A stretch of 64,000 bases of DNA from Persicimonas caeni (GCF_006517175.1 NZ_CP041186.1:3809074-3873073), one strand, 5' to 3'; counted from the stretch's first letter, positions 47,893 to 58,050 are shown. Translations and numbers: made by a program. The notes: generated from the sequence alone by a model not told the origin.

Positions 47893-49953
47893 ATGCAGAA
47901 GGGCAGTTTGATTGCGGTGGTCGTGGCGCTTGTCGTGGGGCTCGCTGCGTGCGACGGCGACAGTGATAACGATTCGGCCAGCAACGGTCAGGGGCAGGCC
48001 GATGCTTCGGTCGCTGACGCGGGATCAGATGCTGCTGGCGACGCGGACACGGTGTCTGACACCGGTGACGATGCCGCGGACACGGTGTCTGACACCGGTT
48101 CGGGACAGGATTCCGGGGGCACGGATACAGACGATCCCAACGCCGACAATGACGGCGACGGCGCCGTCGCCTCGGTCGACTGCGACGATGACGATCCGCT
48201 ACGCGCCCCTGGCTTCGCCGAGGGCTGCGACGCGATCGACCGCGACTGTGACGGCACTGCCGTCGAGCCCGATACGGTCAGCTTCTTTCCGGCCGCTGGC
48301 GGCGACCCCATCGCGTTGACCGACCAACTCGCCAGCGCGTCGCTAGCCAACCCCGCCGAGCTCACTCTGACCGAAGACGGTGAGCTTCGATTTTGCGAGG
48401 GTGACTTCGCGGTGGGTGTGGCGGCGGGGTCACACACGGTCACTGTGACCGGTGACGATCAGAGCACGACCACCCTCGAGGCGACTGGCGGGACCTGCCC
48501 CATTGACAGCGACGGCGACCTGTCGGTGCGTGACATGACGCTGGTGGGCCGCGACAGCAATTGTTTGGCCGTGATCCGCGGCCACGGCCCCACGCTCGAC
48601 GTCCAGGACGTGACCATCCGCGACCACGCCGTCACCGGCTACGGGGCGGCGGCCATCAGCATCGGCAACGAGACCTCGGCCAGCGTCGAGCGCACCACCA
48701 TCGAGGACGTCACTCAGGCGCTCTTTGCCAAGGTGGCCGGCGGGAGCACCTGTGTTTTCGACATCGATGACCTCACCATCTCCGGCCAGGCCGACAAGTC
48801 CGAGTTTTGGTGCGGTCAGGGCACGACTGTGCGCAACGTCACGCTGACCGACAGCATCGAGGGCTTCGAGATCTGGTCGAACGTGACCGTCGACGGCGTT
48901 ACCATCACCAACAACGGTTCGTCGGCGAGTCCGGCCGCCGAGTTGCTCACGCTACGCCGCGCCGGCTCGGTCACGATCACCAACGTGGTCGCCACCGACA
49001 ACGTCTCGGACCGCACGGCGTTCAATCTTCTGGCGAACAGCACCGGTGACCTTACGCTGAGCAATGCCGAGTTTCGCAACAACACCGGGGCGGGGATTTT
49101 GGGGCTGGGCGCCGAGACGGTCACGGTCCGCGACGTCGTCGTCGCCAACAACGCCAGTGGAGTCAACCAGGTAATCAACGTCTTTAGTGACGAGCTAGCG
49201 TCGCTCTCCTTTCACAATCTGACCGTCGAGAACAACACCAGCGAGCGCGCCGCGCTCTACAAAGGCTATCAACACTCCGTCACGCCGACCTTTACCGGGG
49301 CCAATGTCTTCCGAAACAACGCCTCCTCGGGCGCGGCGGGGGCGCTCTTCTGGCATCTCGAAGACGGCGCCACGATCGACTTGTCGTCGGTGACTTTCGA
49401 GGGCAACAGTGCTGACGACATCGGCGGTGCGGTGCGACTCAGTACCTCCCGGTTTGGCAACGCCGTCACCCTCGTAGGCGGCACGTACCGCAACAACACC
49501 TCCGGAGCCGACGGTGGGGCGGTGAACGCCGCCGGCATGAACCTGACCGTTCAGGGCGGCTCCTACCAGGGCAACACCGCCGCCGGCCAGGGCGGCGCGA
49601 TTTACTCGGAGAACCTCGTGGCCGTCGACGGCGGCACCTTCGAGGACAACACGGCCGCCCACGGCGGCGCCATCCAGGGGAAGTTTCAGATTCCGAACGC
49701 CACGATCACGGTCAGCAACGCCACTTTCCGTCGCAACACCGCCACCACGGCCGGTGGTGTGGTCGATCTGTTTCCGTCGATCGCCACCACCAGCATGGGC
49801 AACGTCCAGTTCAACGCCTGCACCTTCGGCACCGGCAACGACGCCAACACCCCCGGCGACGTCCACCTGAGCGGTTCCGCTTCCCCCGCCCACCAGACTC
49901 CGCCCAACGGCACCGGCCTTTGTGAGTTGGGCAATTCATGCAGCGCGCAGTAG
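47893..49953 (+). CDS. Right-handed beta-helix lipoprotein with MopE-like motif
   Basis: A 686-residue secreted lipoprotein; signal ends G-L-A-A-C at residue 20. The start is set by GAGGAGA at 47882-47888. After a low-complexity Asp/Ala linker (two ADTVSDTG units derived from REP DNA) comes a MopE-like segment (DNDGDGAVASVDCDDDD, then CDAIDRDCDG). The remaining 550 residues form short Asn/Thr/Val repeats of the parallel-beta-helix type found in pectate-lyase-like and polymorphic outer-membrane proteins (VTITNNGSSA; VFRNNASSGAAGAL; GGAIYSENL). It probably is a surface adhesin or sugar-binding protein. No enzymatic residues are obvious. Confidence 0.87.
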   Translation: MQKGSLIAVVVALVVGLAACDGDSDNDSASNGQGQADASVADAGSDAAGDADTVSDTGDDAADTVSDTGSGQDSGGTDTDDPNADNDGDGAVASVDCDDDDPLRAPGFAEGCDAIDRDCDGTAVEPDTVSFFPAAGGDPIALTDQLASASLANPAELTLTEDGELRFCEGDFAVGVAAGSHTVTVTGDDQSTTTLEATGGTCPIDSDGDLSVRDMTLVGRDSNCLAVIRGHGPTLDVQDVTIRDHAVTGYGAAAISIGNETSASVERTTIEDVTQALFAKVAGGSTCVFDIDDLTISGQADKSEFWCGQGTTVRNVTLTDSIEGFEIWSNVTVDGVTITNNGSSASPAAELLTLRRAGSVTITNVVATDNVSDRTAFNLLANSTGDLTLSNAEFRNNTGAGILGLGAETVTVRDVVVANNASGVNQVINVFSDELASLSFHNLTVENNTSERAALYKGYQHSVTPTFTGANVFRNNASSGAAGALFWHLEDGATIDLSSVTFEGNSADDIGGAVRLSTSRFGNAVTLVGGTYRNNTSGADGGAVNAAGMNLTVQGGSYQGNTAAGQGGAIYSENLVAVDGGTFEDNTAAHGGAIQGKFQIPNATITVSNATFRRNTATTAGGVVDLFPSIATTSMGNVQFNACTFGTGNDANTPGDVHLSGSASPAHQTPPNGTGLCELGNSCSAQ
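48043..48099. repeat. Two in-frame REP palindromes inside a coding sequence
   Basis: A 24-bp unit containing GGACACGGTGTCTGACACCG occurs at 48043-48066 and, identically, at 48076-48099; the period is 33 bp, keeping the frame. Its core is the palindrome found at 46312. Each copy encodes ADTVSDTG in the lipoprotein linker. Confidence 0.9.
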
Positions 49954-49995
49954 GGCGCCGAGTCGCGGGGGCGCGCCACCTCGCCCCCGCCTCGA

Positions 49996-50024
49996 TTGCG
50001 ACCGGCGGGTGTGTGGCGTATGGT
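49996..50024 (+). promoter_or_regulatory. Candidate promoter of the BON-domain gene
   Basis: TTGCGA at 49996-50001 and TATGGT at 50019-50024, 17-base spacer, 42 bases before the GTG at 50066. Confidence 0.35.
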
Positions 50025-50065
50025 GCTCGGGAATGGATATTTGATCCCGAGCTGTTCACGAATCT

Positions 50066-50530
50066 GTGACGACTGTACGTGCGACAAATCGAGGCCCGCG
50101 CCGGTGGGTTGCAGCTCTGGCCGTGATCGCGGCCTTGGCCGCCGTCGGCGCCTTCTTGGCGCTGCGAACGAACTCCGGCGCAGAGCCTTCGCTCAAAGAC
50201 GCCGGCTCACCAGTATACGTGCGCCCTGTGGGCGCAGTGCGTCTGGTCGCCAGCATGGATCCGGCCGAGCCGGATGGCGACGGTCCGTCGCTTCCGGGGC
50301 GCGACCCGGCGACCGTGCCCGACAGTCGCATCCAGGTCGACATCGCCGTCAAACTCCAGGAGATGGGCCTGCCGGTCGAGCCGCTCGACATCACCGTCGA
50401 GGATCGACTCGTGACCCTCGAAGGCCGCGTCGAGGATGCCCTGCTGCGCGACGCCATCGAGGTGACCGTGCGCTCGGTCGAGGGCGTGCGCGAGGTCGAC
50501 AACCGCCTCCAGGTCATCCAAACTCAGTAG
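50066..50530 (+). CDS. BON-domain protein with N-terminal membrane anchor
   Basis: A 154-residue protein starting at a GTG. One membrane segment at about residues 13-33 (WVAALAVIAALAAVGAFLAL) anchors it or serves as an uncleaved signal. The C-terminal half is a BON domain, at about 90-150 (IQVDIAVKLQEMGLPVEPLD, then ITVEDRLVTLEGRVEDALLR and VEGVREVDNRLQV). BON domains bind phospholipids and are found in OsmY-like envelope proteins. The patatin gene follows after 39 bases, past a short TCCAAACYCAGTAG duplication. Confidence 0.85.
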   Translation: MTTVRATNRGPRRWVAALAVIAALAAVGAFLALRTNSGAEPSLKDAGSPVYVRPVGAVRLVASMDPAEPDGDGPSLPGRDPATVPDSRIQVDIAVKLQEMGLPVEPLDITVEDRLVTLEGRVEDALLRDAIEVTVRSVEGVREVDNRLQVIQTQ

Positions 50531-50569
50531 GTCGTCCAAACCCAGTAGTCCGCGGAGTAGTCCGAGTCG

Positions 50570-51811
50570 ATGTCTCCTCCAGTACGTGCAGTCGTTCTTT
50601 CAGGTGGTGGTGCGCGCGGCGCCTACGAGGCGGGCGTGCTGCGCTATATCCTCGAGGAGTTACCCGACGATCTGGGGCACGCTCCGCGCTTCGACGTCAT
50701 CTGCGGCACGAGCGTCGGCGCCATCAATTCGTCTTGGCTGGCAGCCACGCTCGACGACCCGGCGTTCTGCTTCCAGCGGCTTTGGTACTTGTGGCGCACG
50801 CTCAACTTCGACCGCGTCATCCAGCCGTCGCTCCCCAAAATCTTCAGCCTGGTGCGTAACCTGCTGGGCATGGAGTCGTTCGACGATAAGGTCGGCGCCA
50901 TCGCTGCCAACGAACGTCCCGGCGGCATCCTCGAGACGAGCTTTTTCGACCGGCTCATCCGCAAAGAGCTTCCGCTGGACAATATCGAGCGCAACCTCAA
51001 GCGCGGTGTCATCGACGCGGTCACCGTCTCGGCGACCAATATCGCCACCGGCCAGACGACCATTTTTGCCCAGACCGCCGACAACCGGCTGCCGCCGTGG
51101 ACCCGCGATCCCCGCCGTATCGCCATCGGCGGTCCGATCACCGCCGACAAAGTCTTGGCGAGCGCGGCGATCCCGTTCATGTTCCCGCCGGTCAAGCTCG
51201 GCCACCACTGGTTTTGCGACGGCGGGCTTCGCCAAAACACTCCCTTGTCGCCGGCGCTTCGCTTCGACGCCAACCGCGTGCTGGTCATCTCGCTGCGAAG
51301 CCGCGGCGACTGGCCCAAGCCCGGCCCCTTCGACGCGCCGCCCGACGCCCCGGACGCACGTTTTCCCGACGTGGGCATGCTCATCGGCAAGCTCCTCGAC
51401 GCGCTGCTCCTCGACCCGCTCGACTACGACATGAGCGTGCTCGAGCGCATCAACGGCATCCTGCGCTACGGCGAAGAACTCTTTGGCGACGACTCGTTCA
51501 CCGACGCGCTCAACGAGGTCGTCGAGGTCTACCGCGGCCAAAAGTACCACATCGTCGAGCCGCTTCTCTTGCGGCCCAGCGAGGACCTCGGCCGTCTCGC
51601 CTCCGATTTTGCCGTCCAGCAATCCGACGCCTTCTGGGGATCGCGCATGATGGCGTCGGTGGCCCGCGCGGCTGCCGAGCGTGACTATCGCGAGAGCGAT
51701 CTGCTCAGCTACCTGTTGTTCGACGGGGGCTATACGGGCCAATTGCTCGATATGGGGTATCGCGATGCGGAGGCGATTCACGACGAGCTGGTGGAGTTCT
51801 TCCGGGATTGA
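50570..51811 (+). CDS. Patatin-like phospholipase
   Basis: A 413-residue acyl hydrolase. The oxyanion-hole motif is GGGARGAYEAG near residue 11-21, the nucleophile Ser is in FDVICGTSVGAIN near 45-50, and the catalytic Asp is in CDGGLRQNTPL near 220. ASAAIPFMFPPVKL precedes it. All residues of the Ser-Asp dyad are present, so it should be active on phospholipids or neutral lipids. It has no signal peptide. It follows the phospholipid-binding BON gene by 39 bases, and could share its transcript; both concern membrane lipids. Confidence 0.94.
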   Translation: MSPPVRAVVLSGGGARGAYEAGVLRYILEELPDDLGHAPRFDVICGTSVGAINSSWLAATLDDPAFCFQRLWYLWRTLNFDRVIQPSLPKIFSLVRNLLGMESFDDKVGAIAANERPGGILETSFFDRLIRKELPLDNIERNLKRGVIDAVTVSATNIATGQTTIFAQTADNRLPPWTRDPRRIAIGGPITADKVLASAAIPFMFPPVKLGHHWFCDGGLRQNTPLSPALRFDANRVLVISLRSRGDWPKPGPFDAPPDAPDARFPDVGMLIGKLLDALLLDPLDYDMSVLERINGILRYGEELFGDDSFTDALNEVVEVYRGQKYHIVEPLLLRPSEDLGRLASDFAVQQSDAFWGSRMMASVARAAAERDYRESDLLSYLLFDGGYTGQLLDMGYRDAEAIHDELVEFFRD

Positions 51812-51894
51812 GGTCCCGAAAAACAACGGTTTTCGAAAGATCTCGAATGATGTACTTTACTCGGGTCATCGATAGCGATTGAAACGAGGCGTGT

Positions 51895-52560
51895 GTGCAT
51901 TCGACGGGTTCCTACAGGCCCCGGGGGCGACTGATCGTGGGCGTGCTCGTCGCGTTCGCGCTGGCTGGCCCGCACTTCGTACAGGCACAGCAAGCCCAGT
52001 CCAATCCGAGCGCTCCGGCCTCGGCCGAGGGCGACTCGACGGAGAGCGAACGAGCCGAGTCGATTCGCCGCCAACTCGTCTTTGCCTTGAGCGCCTATCA
52101 TGGCGCGCCGACGCGCGACGCACTCGACGCCATCGGGGCGCCCGATCTCGTGGCGAGTCACCTGCGCGATCTGGCTCGAACCAACAAGCTGCGGCCGTCG
52201 ATGCGCCTGCGTGCAGTCGACATGCTCGGCCACTATCGCGACGCAAAGACCGTCGCGTTTTTGGGGCGAGTCGTCGACGAGCCCGCCTCCGTTGCGGTGC
52301 GCGAGCCCCGGCAACTCGAGTTGTTGCACCACCACGCCATCGCGAGCTTCGCGCGCATTCGCGGCGAGCAGGCGGTGGCAAAGCTGGCGCCTTTGGTGGT
52401 CGCTGGTGACTTGCAGCTTCGTTTGACCGCTGTGACGGCGCTGGGGCGTTTCGGTGGCCCGGCCGGTCGCAAACGGTTGTACGACCTGCGAACGAGCATC
52501 GACGATCCGGTGGTCCTGCGCACCCTGAACAAATATGTCGTTCGTCCGTCCAAAGAATGA
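51895..52560 (+). CDS. Secreted HEAT-repeat-like protein
   Basis: A 221-residue protein with a signal peptide (LIVGVLVAFALAGPHFVQAQ, cleavage near 32) starting at a GTG at 51895; no strong ribosome site is seen. The mature part is helical with HEAT-like units: SMRLRAVDMLGHYRDAKTV and LQLRLTAVTALGRFGGPAGR. It probably forms a small periplasmic scaffold. The function is unknown. Gene spacing (84 bases after patatin, 152 before GGDEF) does not show an operon. Confidence 0.7.
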   Translation: MHSTGSYRPRGRLIVGVLVAFALAGPHFVQAQQAQSNPSAPASAEGDSTESERAESIRRQLVFALSAYHGAPTRDALDAIGAPDLVASHLRDLARTNKLRPSMRLRAVDMLGHYRDAKTVAFLGRVVDEPASVAVREPRQLELLHHHAIASFARIRGEQAVAKLAPLVVAGDLQLRLTAVTALGRFGGPAGRKRLYDLRTSIDDPVVLRTLNKYVVRPSKE

Positions 52561-52616
52561 ATTCGAGACCCGCCGGGCCGTCCGTGTCGTCGCTGAGTTC
52601 GACTGCGGTACGTAGG

Positions 52617-52645
52617 TTGCTTCAGCGGGTCTACTCGGGTAGGCT
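52617..52645 (+). promoter_or_regulatory. Candidate promoter of the FHA-GGDEF gene
   Basis: TTGCTT at 52617-52622 and TAGGCT at 52640-52645, 17-base spacer, 67 bases before the ATG at 52713. It matches the other TTG-N17-TAGGCT elements. Confidence 0.5.
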
Positions 52646-52712
52646 TTATAGGCACACACGAGCGGCCAGGAGCTCGAGTTCCAAGCGTGAGGTTGTGAGA
52701 AAGTAGGGTTCC

Positions 52713-53669
<957 letters not shown>

Positions 53670-53671
53670 CC

Positions 53672-53718
53672 CCTCCCCGCGTCGGGGAGGTGGCGGCGAA
53701 GCCGTCGGAGGGGGGCTC
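53672..53718. repeat. GC-rich palindrome, copy 2 (REP-like)
   Basis: CCTCCCCG-CGT-CGGGGAGG (53672-53690) follows the stop of the GGDEF gene by two bases. Next comes TGGCGGCGAAGCCGTCGGAGG, which forms a weaker hairpin. It has the same sequence pattern as the palindrome at 30745, including the TGGCG that follows. It may terminate transcription. Confidence 0.75.
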
Positions 53719-53789
53719 AAAAACCAGCCCCGAATACCCACCTCAAATTTTTTGCAATTTCCCATAGAGCGGGTAGCGTAACTGTTGTT

Positions 53790-54746
53790 ATGCACCCGCT
53801 CGTTGCACGTATACATCCTAGCTACCGTACGGCGTTCGTCGCCTGGTTTGTCACCCGCGCCTTGTTGTGGCTGACGATGGCCACCTCCGGACGATCGCCG
53901 CTCTTTTCGCCCGACAGCTTCGACGGCGGCGCGCCCGCCTGGAGCCTGCTCGTCCACGGCATCGGCGCGCTCGGCGCCCACGGCCCGCTAGTATTGGCCG
54001 CACTCGCCGAACTCGTCCTGCTCGCCGGCATCATCGGCGTGTACCGATTCGTGCGCCGCGATCAACTCCCGCAGACCGCCGACCGGGCCACTTGGCTGTG
54101 GGCGGCGTGCCCGGCGATGGTGTGGACGCTGCCGGCCGCCGACTGGAGCTTTGCCATCGGCCTCGTGGCGATTTCGTTGGCCGCGCTGTCGGCCAGCCAT
54201 CACCTGCTCGCCGCGGTCGCACTGATGACCGCCATGGCCTTCAAGCCCGAGGCGGTCTTTGTGTGGCCCGGCGTCGCGATCCTCGGCTGGAAGAATTACC
54301 AAGCCGGCAAGCAACACGCCGCGAGCCCGTGGCTGACCACGCTCGGGCCGCCGGCAGCGTTTTCGGGCATCATGCTGTTGGCGATGTCGATGGCCGGGCG
54401 CATGGGCGTGTCGTTGCGTACACTGCAGACCGGCAGCGAATGGCGCCAAGGCTTTGCGTGGCAGGGCCTCTCGGCGCACGTGCCCGACTTGTTCTTGGCC
54501 GCTGCTGCCGTCAGCGCGCTGTGGATGGCCCTTGCGTACTTCAAGCAAACACCGAAGAGCTGGCCTTTGATGGTCGTGCCATGTGTGGCGTGGCCCTTCT
54601 TGCAAGAGCCGCCGACCGCCGCGATCGCAGCGTTTTTGTTCGCCGTGCCCCTCTTCGCCTACCTGGCGAAGGCGTCAGATGATCCGAACCTGGAGAGGCC
54701 GCTTCTGGCGGCGTTTGTGGGCGGGTTGTTGGTGTTGGCGCTTTGA
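53790..54746 (+). CDS. Polytopic membrane protein, possibly GT-C type glycosyltransferase
   Basis: A 318-residue integral membrane protein with about eight segments. The hydrophobic pattern and residues such as FKPEAVFVWPGVAILGWKNY recall PIG-V-like or other GT-C mannosyltransferases, whose members use polyprenyl-phosphate sugars. The similarity is weak, no catalytic DD/DE pair can be pinned, and another transporter-like role is possible. A TTGCAA-N16-TAGCGT pair (53752-53779) precedes the gene. It is convergent with the deoxynucleoside kinase gene, 1 base apart. Confidence 0.6.
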   Translation: MHPLVARIHPSYRTAFVAWFVTRALLWLTMATSGRSPLFSPDSFDGGAPAWSLLVHGIGALGAHGPLVLAALAELVLLAGIIGVYRFVRRDQLPQTADRATWLWAACPAMVWTLPAADWSFAIGLVAISLAALSASHHLLAAVALMTAMAFKPEAVFVWPGVAILGWKNYQAGKQHAASPWLTTLGPPAAFSGIMLLAMSMAGRMGVSLRTLQTGSEWRQGFAWQGLSAHVPDLFLAAAAVSALWMALAYFKQTPKSWPLMVVPCVAWPFLQEPPTAAIAAFLFAVPLFAYLAKASDDPNLERPLLAAFVGGLLVLAL

Positions 54747-54747
54747 T

Positions 54748-55458
54748 TCAAAGATACTTCTCGATCGCGGTGACGAGCTCGTGGCAATCGACGAGGTTGG
54801 TCACGTAGTCGAGCTTGTCGGTCGGCAGGATGACCAGCGGCGACAGGTCGTAGGCCTCGATCCAATTCTCGTACAACCCGTGCAGCCGCTCGATGTACTC
54901 GACCGGGATATTCTGCTCCATCTCGCGGCCGCGCATGGCGATGCGCTTTTGGACCGTGCTCACCGGGCAACGCAGGTAGATCATGACGTCGGGCGGGCGA
55001 ATCTCGTCCTGGATCGACTCGTACAGGTTCCGGTACGTGCGGTAGTCGCGCTCGCTCATCGCGCCGGTCTGGTAGAGGTTCTCGGCGAAGATCTCGGCGT
55101 CCTCCCAGATCGTGCGATCTTGGATGACGTTTTGCGGCGAGGCGTCGAGCTCCTTGTGCAGCTTGAACTTGGCGGTCAAAAAGTAGACCTGACTGTGGAA
55201 GCTCCATCGCTCCATCTCGTCGTAGAAGTCCTCCAGATAGGGGTTGGCCTCGTTGGGCTCGAAGAAGGGCTGGATGTCGAAGCGCTGGCTCAAAAAATCG
55301 ACGATCGAGCTCTTGCCGGCGCCGATATTGCCGGACACGGCGATGTAGCGTCGGTTGTCCGGCAGGACCGGTTTTGCTAGCTGGACGGTCGACTGGTCGC
55401 TCGCCTTGGGGGCAGTGCTGCGGTCGACTTCAACGATGTGGAAAAAATCACTCATCAA
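54748..55458 (-). CDS. Deoxynucleoside kinase
   Basis: A 236-residue kinase that phosphorylates deoxynucleosides in the salvage pathway. The P-loop is AVSGNIGAGKSSIVDFL near residues 41-57, the substrate-binding DRTIWEDAEIFAENL near 120, and a lid-like ERSLx equivalent, CPVSTVQKRIAMRGREMEQ, near 165-185. It fits the dCK/dGK/dAK family. An MM at the N-terminus leaves two starts; 45 residues precede the P-loop, longer than in most relatives. It is convergent with the membrane protein gene, 1 base apart. The preferred base is unknown. Confidence 0.9.
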   Translation of the reverse strand: MMSDFFHIVEVDRSTAPKASDQSTVQLAKPVLPDNRRYIAVSGNIGAGKSSIVDFLSQRFDIQPFFEPNEANPYLEDFYDEMERWSFHSQVYFLTAKFKLHKELDASPQNVIQDRTIWEDAEIFAENLYQTGAMSERDYRTYRNLYESIQDEIRPPDVMIYLRCPVSTVQKRIAMRGREMEQNIPVEYIERLHGLYENWIEAYDLSPLVILPTDKLDYVTNLVDCHELVTAIEKYL

Positions 55459-55655
55459 TTACTGCCTGTCGCCGTGCGAATGTATCGTCGAGGGGGCGCG
55501 TTATGTTACTGACTTGGACGTGGATCAACAACGACTTTTTATAACCGCCACGGACGCCGAGAGATCAAAGAGAGAAGAAGAAAAAAGAGCGAAAGCGTGA
55601 CGCCTTGGGCGACCTTCGCGGTTCATACGCAGTTTTTTGAGAACGAGGAACGAGA

Positions 55656-56303
55656 ATGAGCAGTCGAGATATCATCATCGAGTCGCTGACCGTCGGCCCG
55701 ATTCAGACGAACGTGTACGTGGTCGGTTGTGCCGAGACGGGTGAGGGCGTGATCGTCGACGCAGGCGGCGATCCCGAGGGGCTCCTGGGGTTGGCGGACG
55801 AGCACGATTTGAAGATCACCAAGATCTTGCAGACCCACGCCCACATCGATCACGTGGCGGCGATCCCCGAGATCAAAGAGGCGACCGGCGCGCCGATCTA
55901 TCTGCACCCGGACGATATGATGCTGTGGCAGGCGGCGCCCCAGCAGGGCCAGATGTTCGGCATTCCGGTCGAGCAGCTGCCCTCGCCCGACAAGGAGTTG
56001 TTCGACGGCCAGACGATCGCCATCGGCAAACTCAGCGCCGAAGTGATCTTTTTGCCCGGCCACAGCCCGGGGAGCGTCGGGTTCCATATTGCCGAGCATT
56101 CGGTGATCTTGAGCGGTGACGTGCTCTTTGCGGGCAGCATGGGTCGCGTCGACTTGCCCGGCAGTGATCGCAACCAGATGCGCGCCTCCCTCGAGCGCAT
56201 CAGCGGACTCCCCGACGACACCCGCGTGCTCTCCGGCCACGGCCCCGCCACGAGCATCGGCCGAGAGAAGCAACTCAACCCCTTCCTGAAGCAAGACTGG
56301 TAA
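55656..56303 (+). CDS. Metallo-beta-lactamase-fold hydrolase, glyoxalase II-like
   Basis: A 215-residue zinc hydrolase. Metal ligands: THAHIDHVAAIPE near 68-80, FLPGHSPGSVGF near 139-150, and LSGDVLFAGSMGRVDLPGSD near 157-175. The GSxGRxDLPGSD tail is typical of the YcbL/glyoxalase-II-like group. SGDVLF supplies the bridging Asp. It has no signal peptide. It is convergent with the third kinase gene, 15 bases apart. The substrate (a thioester or S-lactoyl compound) is inferred from the family. Confidence 0.92.
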   Translation: MSSRDIIIESLTVGPIQTNVYVVGCAETGEGVIVDAGGDPEGLLGLADEHDLKITKILQTHAHIDHVAAIPEIKEATGAPIYLHPDDMMLWQAAPQQGQMFGIPVEQLPSPDKELFDGQTIAIGKLSAEVIFLPGHSPGSVGFHIAEHSVILSGDVLFAGSMGRVDLPGSDRNQMRASLERISGLPDDTRVLSGHGPATSIGREKQLNPFLKQDW

Positions 56304-56318
56304 TTCGCCAGGGACGAC

Positions 56319-57953
56319 TCAACGGAACCAGATCGCCCAGACGATGGCGCCCGACAGTCCCGCGATGAGCAGCAGGCCGCCGAGCAGCAAATAGAGCTGC
56401 AGGCGGCTCAGCGAGGCGTTGCCGCGGGCCATCTGCTCGATCTGCTGCTTGGCGTCATCGGGCGCGCGGTGGGTCAGTGAATCTTGCCCGGCGGCACGGG
56501 CGCGCATCGGTTCGGGGTCGACCTGCTCGTCTTTGACCACCCGGGGGCGCGTCACGTCCTGCGTGTTGACGTCCTCGGTGGCGATGGGTTGGCTGCGATC
56601 GGCGTCCCGGCTGTGAAACGGGTGGGTCGTCTCTTGAGACAGCGACTGCATCTCCGAGGAGGTATCGGCGGTCAGCGCGTTCTGTGACTCGCGTGTATCG
56701 GCGTCGGCCATCGGCAGCGGCTGGGTGCGCTCCTGCGAGTCGACACCCACCAGGCTCTTCTTGCCGGCGCCGGCACTCTTATCGGCGCCAGGACTCCTAT
56801 CGGCGCGATCCATCGGCGCGGTGGTGCGCAACTCCTGGCTGTTGTCGGCGTCTTTCTGAACATGAGCTTTGAGCCGCGAGGCATCGAGCTGCACGGTCGC
56901 GTCGAGCGTGTCGACCTGCGGCGGAGCTTGCTCCTGGGTCTCCTTCGTCTCGTTGATCAGCTCTTGGAACTGCGTGATGTCGAGCTCGCCGGTGCGGTCG
57001 ATGGCGATCTCGTCGGCCATCATGGCATACTCGAGCAAGCGGGCCGGCAGCGGAGCCGTGTCGGTGTCGGTGTCGTCGTAGTCCGGCTCGTCGGCCTTGA
57101 GCGTGAGCAGCGCGGAGGTCAGTGCTTTGACCGACTGGTAGCGATCGGCCGGCTTTTTGGCCAGCGCCTTGAGGATGATCTCCTCGAGCCGCGGGGAGAT
57201 CTCGGGGCGAAGCTCGCTGGGCGGAGTGGGCCGCGCTTCGACCTGCGCCATCATCAGGGCAAACTCGGTCGACGCGTTGAAGGGGACGTCGCCCGTACAG
57301 AGCTTGTAGATGGTCACGCCCAGGCTGTAGATGTCGGCGCGCCCGTCGATGTCGCGTGAGCCGACGATTTGTTCGGGGCTCATGTAGTGCAGCGTTCCCA
57401 CCGTGGTGCCCGCCGCGGTTAGATCTTTGCCGCCGCGCTCGACCTTGGCCACACCGAAATCCATGACCTTGGGGACCATGCCCGAGGCGGAGGGCTGCAG
57501 CAGGATATTCGACGGCTTGATATCGCGGTGGATGACCCCTTTGTGGTGCGCAAAGCCGACCGCCGAGAGCACCGGGAGCATCAGGCTGAGCAGTTCTTGG
57601 GGCTCGAGGGGGCCGTGATCTTGGAGGTACTCGTCGAGCGTCGGCCCGTCGATATACTCCATGATGATGGCCAACTGCGGCTGCTCGACGATGTCGTAGA
57701 CGTTGATGATGTTGGGGTGGTCGAGGTAGCGCTGGATGCGCCCTTCGTCCAAAAAGCGGGTGCACACCACCGGGTTTTGGCTGTAGTAGGGGTAGAGCAC
57801 CTTGATGGCGACCTTCTCACCGGTGGCGCGATCGTGGGTCAGATGGATGGCGGCCATGCCGCCCTCGGCGACCTGGTGCTCCACGACGTACCGATCGAGC
57901 AGGATCTCTCCTGGCTCGAGAGTGGTCGGTGCCGTTTGTTCATTGCTCGCCAT
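56319..57953 (-). CDS. Membrane-anchored Ser/Thr protein kinase with Ser/Thr/Asp-rich linker
   Basis: A 544-residue Hanks-type kinase. The catalytic domain lies at about residues 20-285: EGGMAAIHLT glycine loop, VAIKVLYPY, GVIHRDIKPSNILL, VMDFGVAKVE and VGTLHYMSPEQI. The linker is rich in Gln/Thr/Asp and has repeated SQExTxP-like motifs (SQERTQPLP, SQETTHPF, NTQDVTRP). A single C-terminal membrane helix (LQLYLLLGGLLLIAGLSGAIVWAIWF) ends the protein. A second kinase of the same layout is at 30826. Start: ATG 57953. The linker Thr residues may be phosphorylation sites. Confidence 0.93.
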   Translation of the reverse strand: MASNEQTAPTTLEPGEILLDRYVVEHQVAEGGMAAIHLTHDRATGEKVAIKVLYPYYSQNPVVCTRFLDEGRIQRYLDHPNIINVYDIVEQPQLAIIMEYIDGPTLDEYLQDHGPLEPQELLSLMLPVLSAVGFAHHKGVIHRDIKPSNILLQPSASGMVPKVMDFGVAKVERGGKDLTAAGTTVGTLHYMSPEQIVGSRDIDGRADIYSLGVTIYKLCTGDVPFNASTEFALMMAQVEARPTPPSELRPEISPRLEEIILKALAKKPADRYQSVKALTSALLTLKADEPDYDDTDTDTAPLPARLLEYAMMADEIAIDRTGELDITQFQELINETKETQEQAPPQVDTLDATVQLDASRLKAHVQKDADNSQELRTTAPMDRADRSPGADKSAGAGKKSLVGVDSQERTQPLPMADADTRESQNALTADTSSEMQSLSQETTHPFHSRDADRSQPIATEDVNTQDVTRPRVVKDEQVDPEPMRARAAGQDSLTHRAPDDAKQQIEQMARGNASLSRLQLYLLLGGLLLIAGLSGAIVWAIWFR

Positions 57954-58050
57954 CGAGACCTGCAGCTTACCCAGAGACTTCCAGCTTCGGTATAGTCTAG
58001 TTCAATACTACAATTGCGCAAAGAATTGCGGTTTTTGAGCGGAGTTAGGG

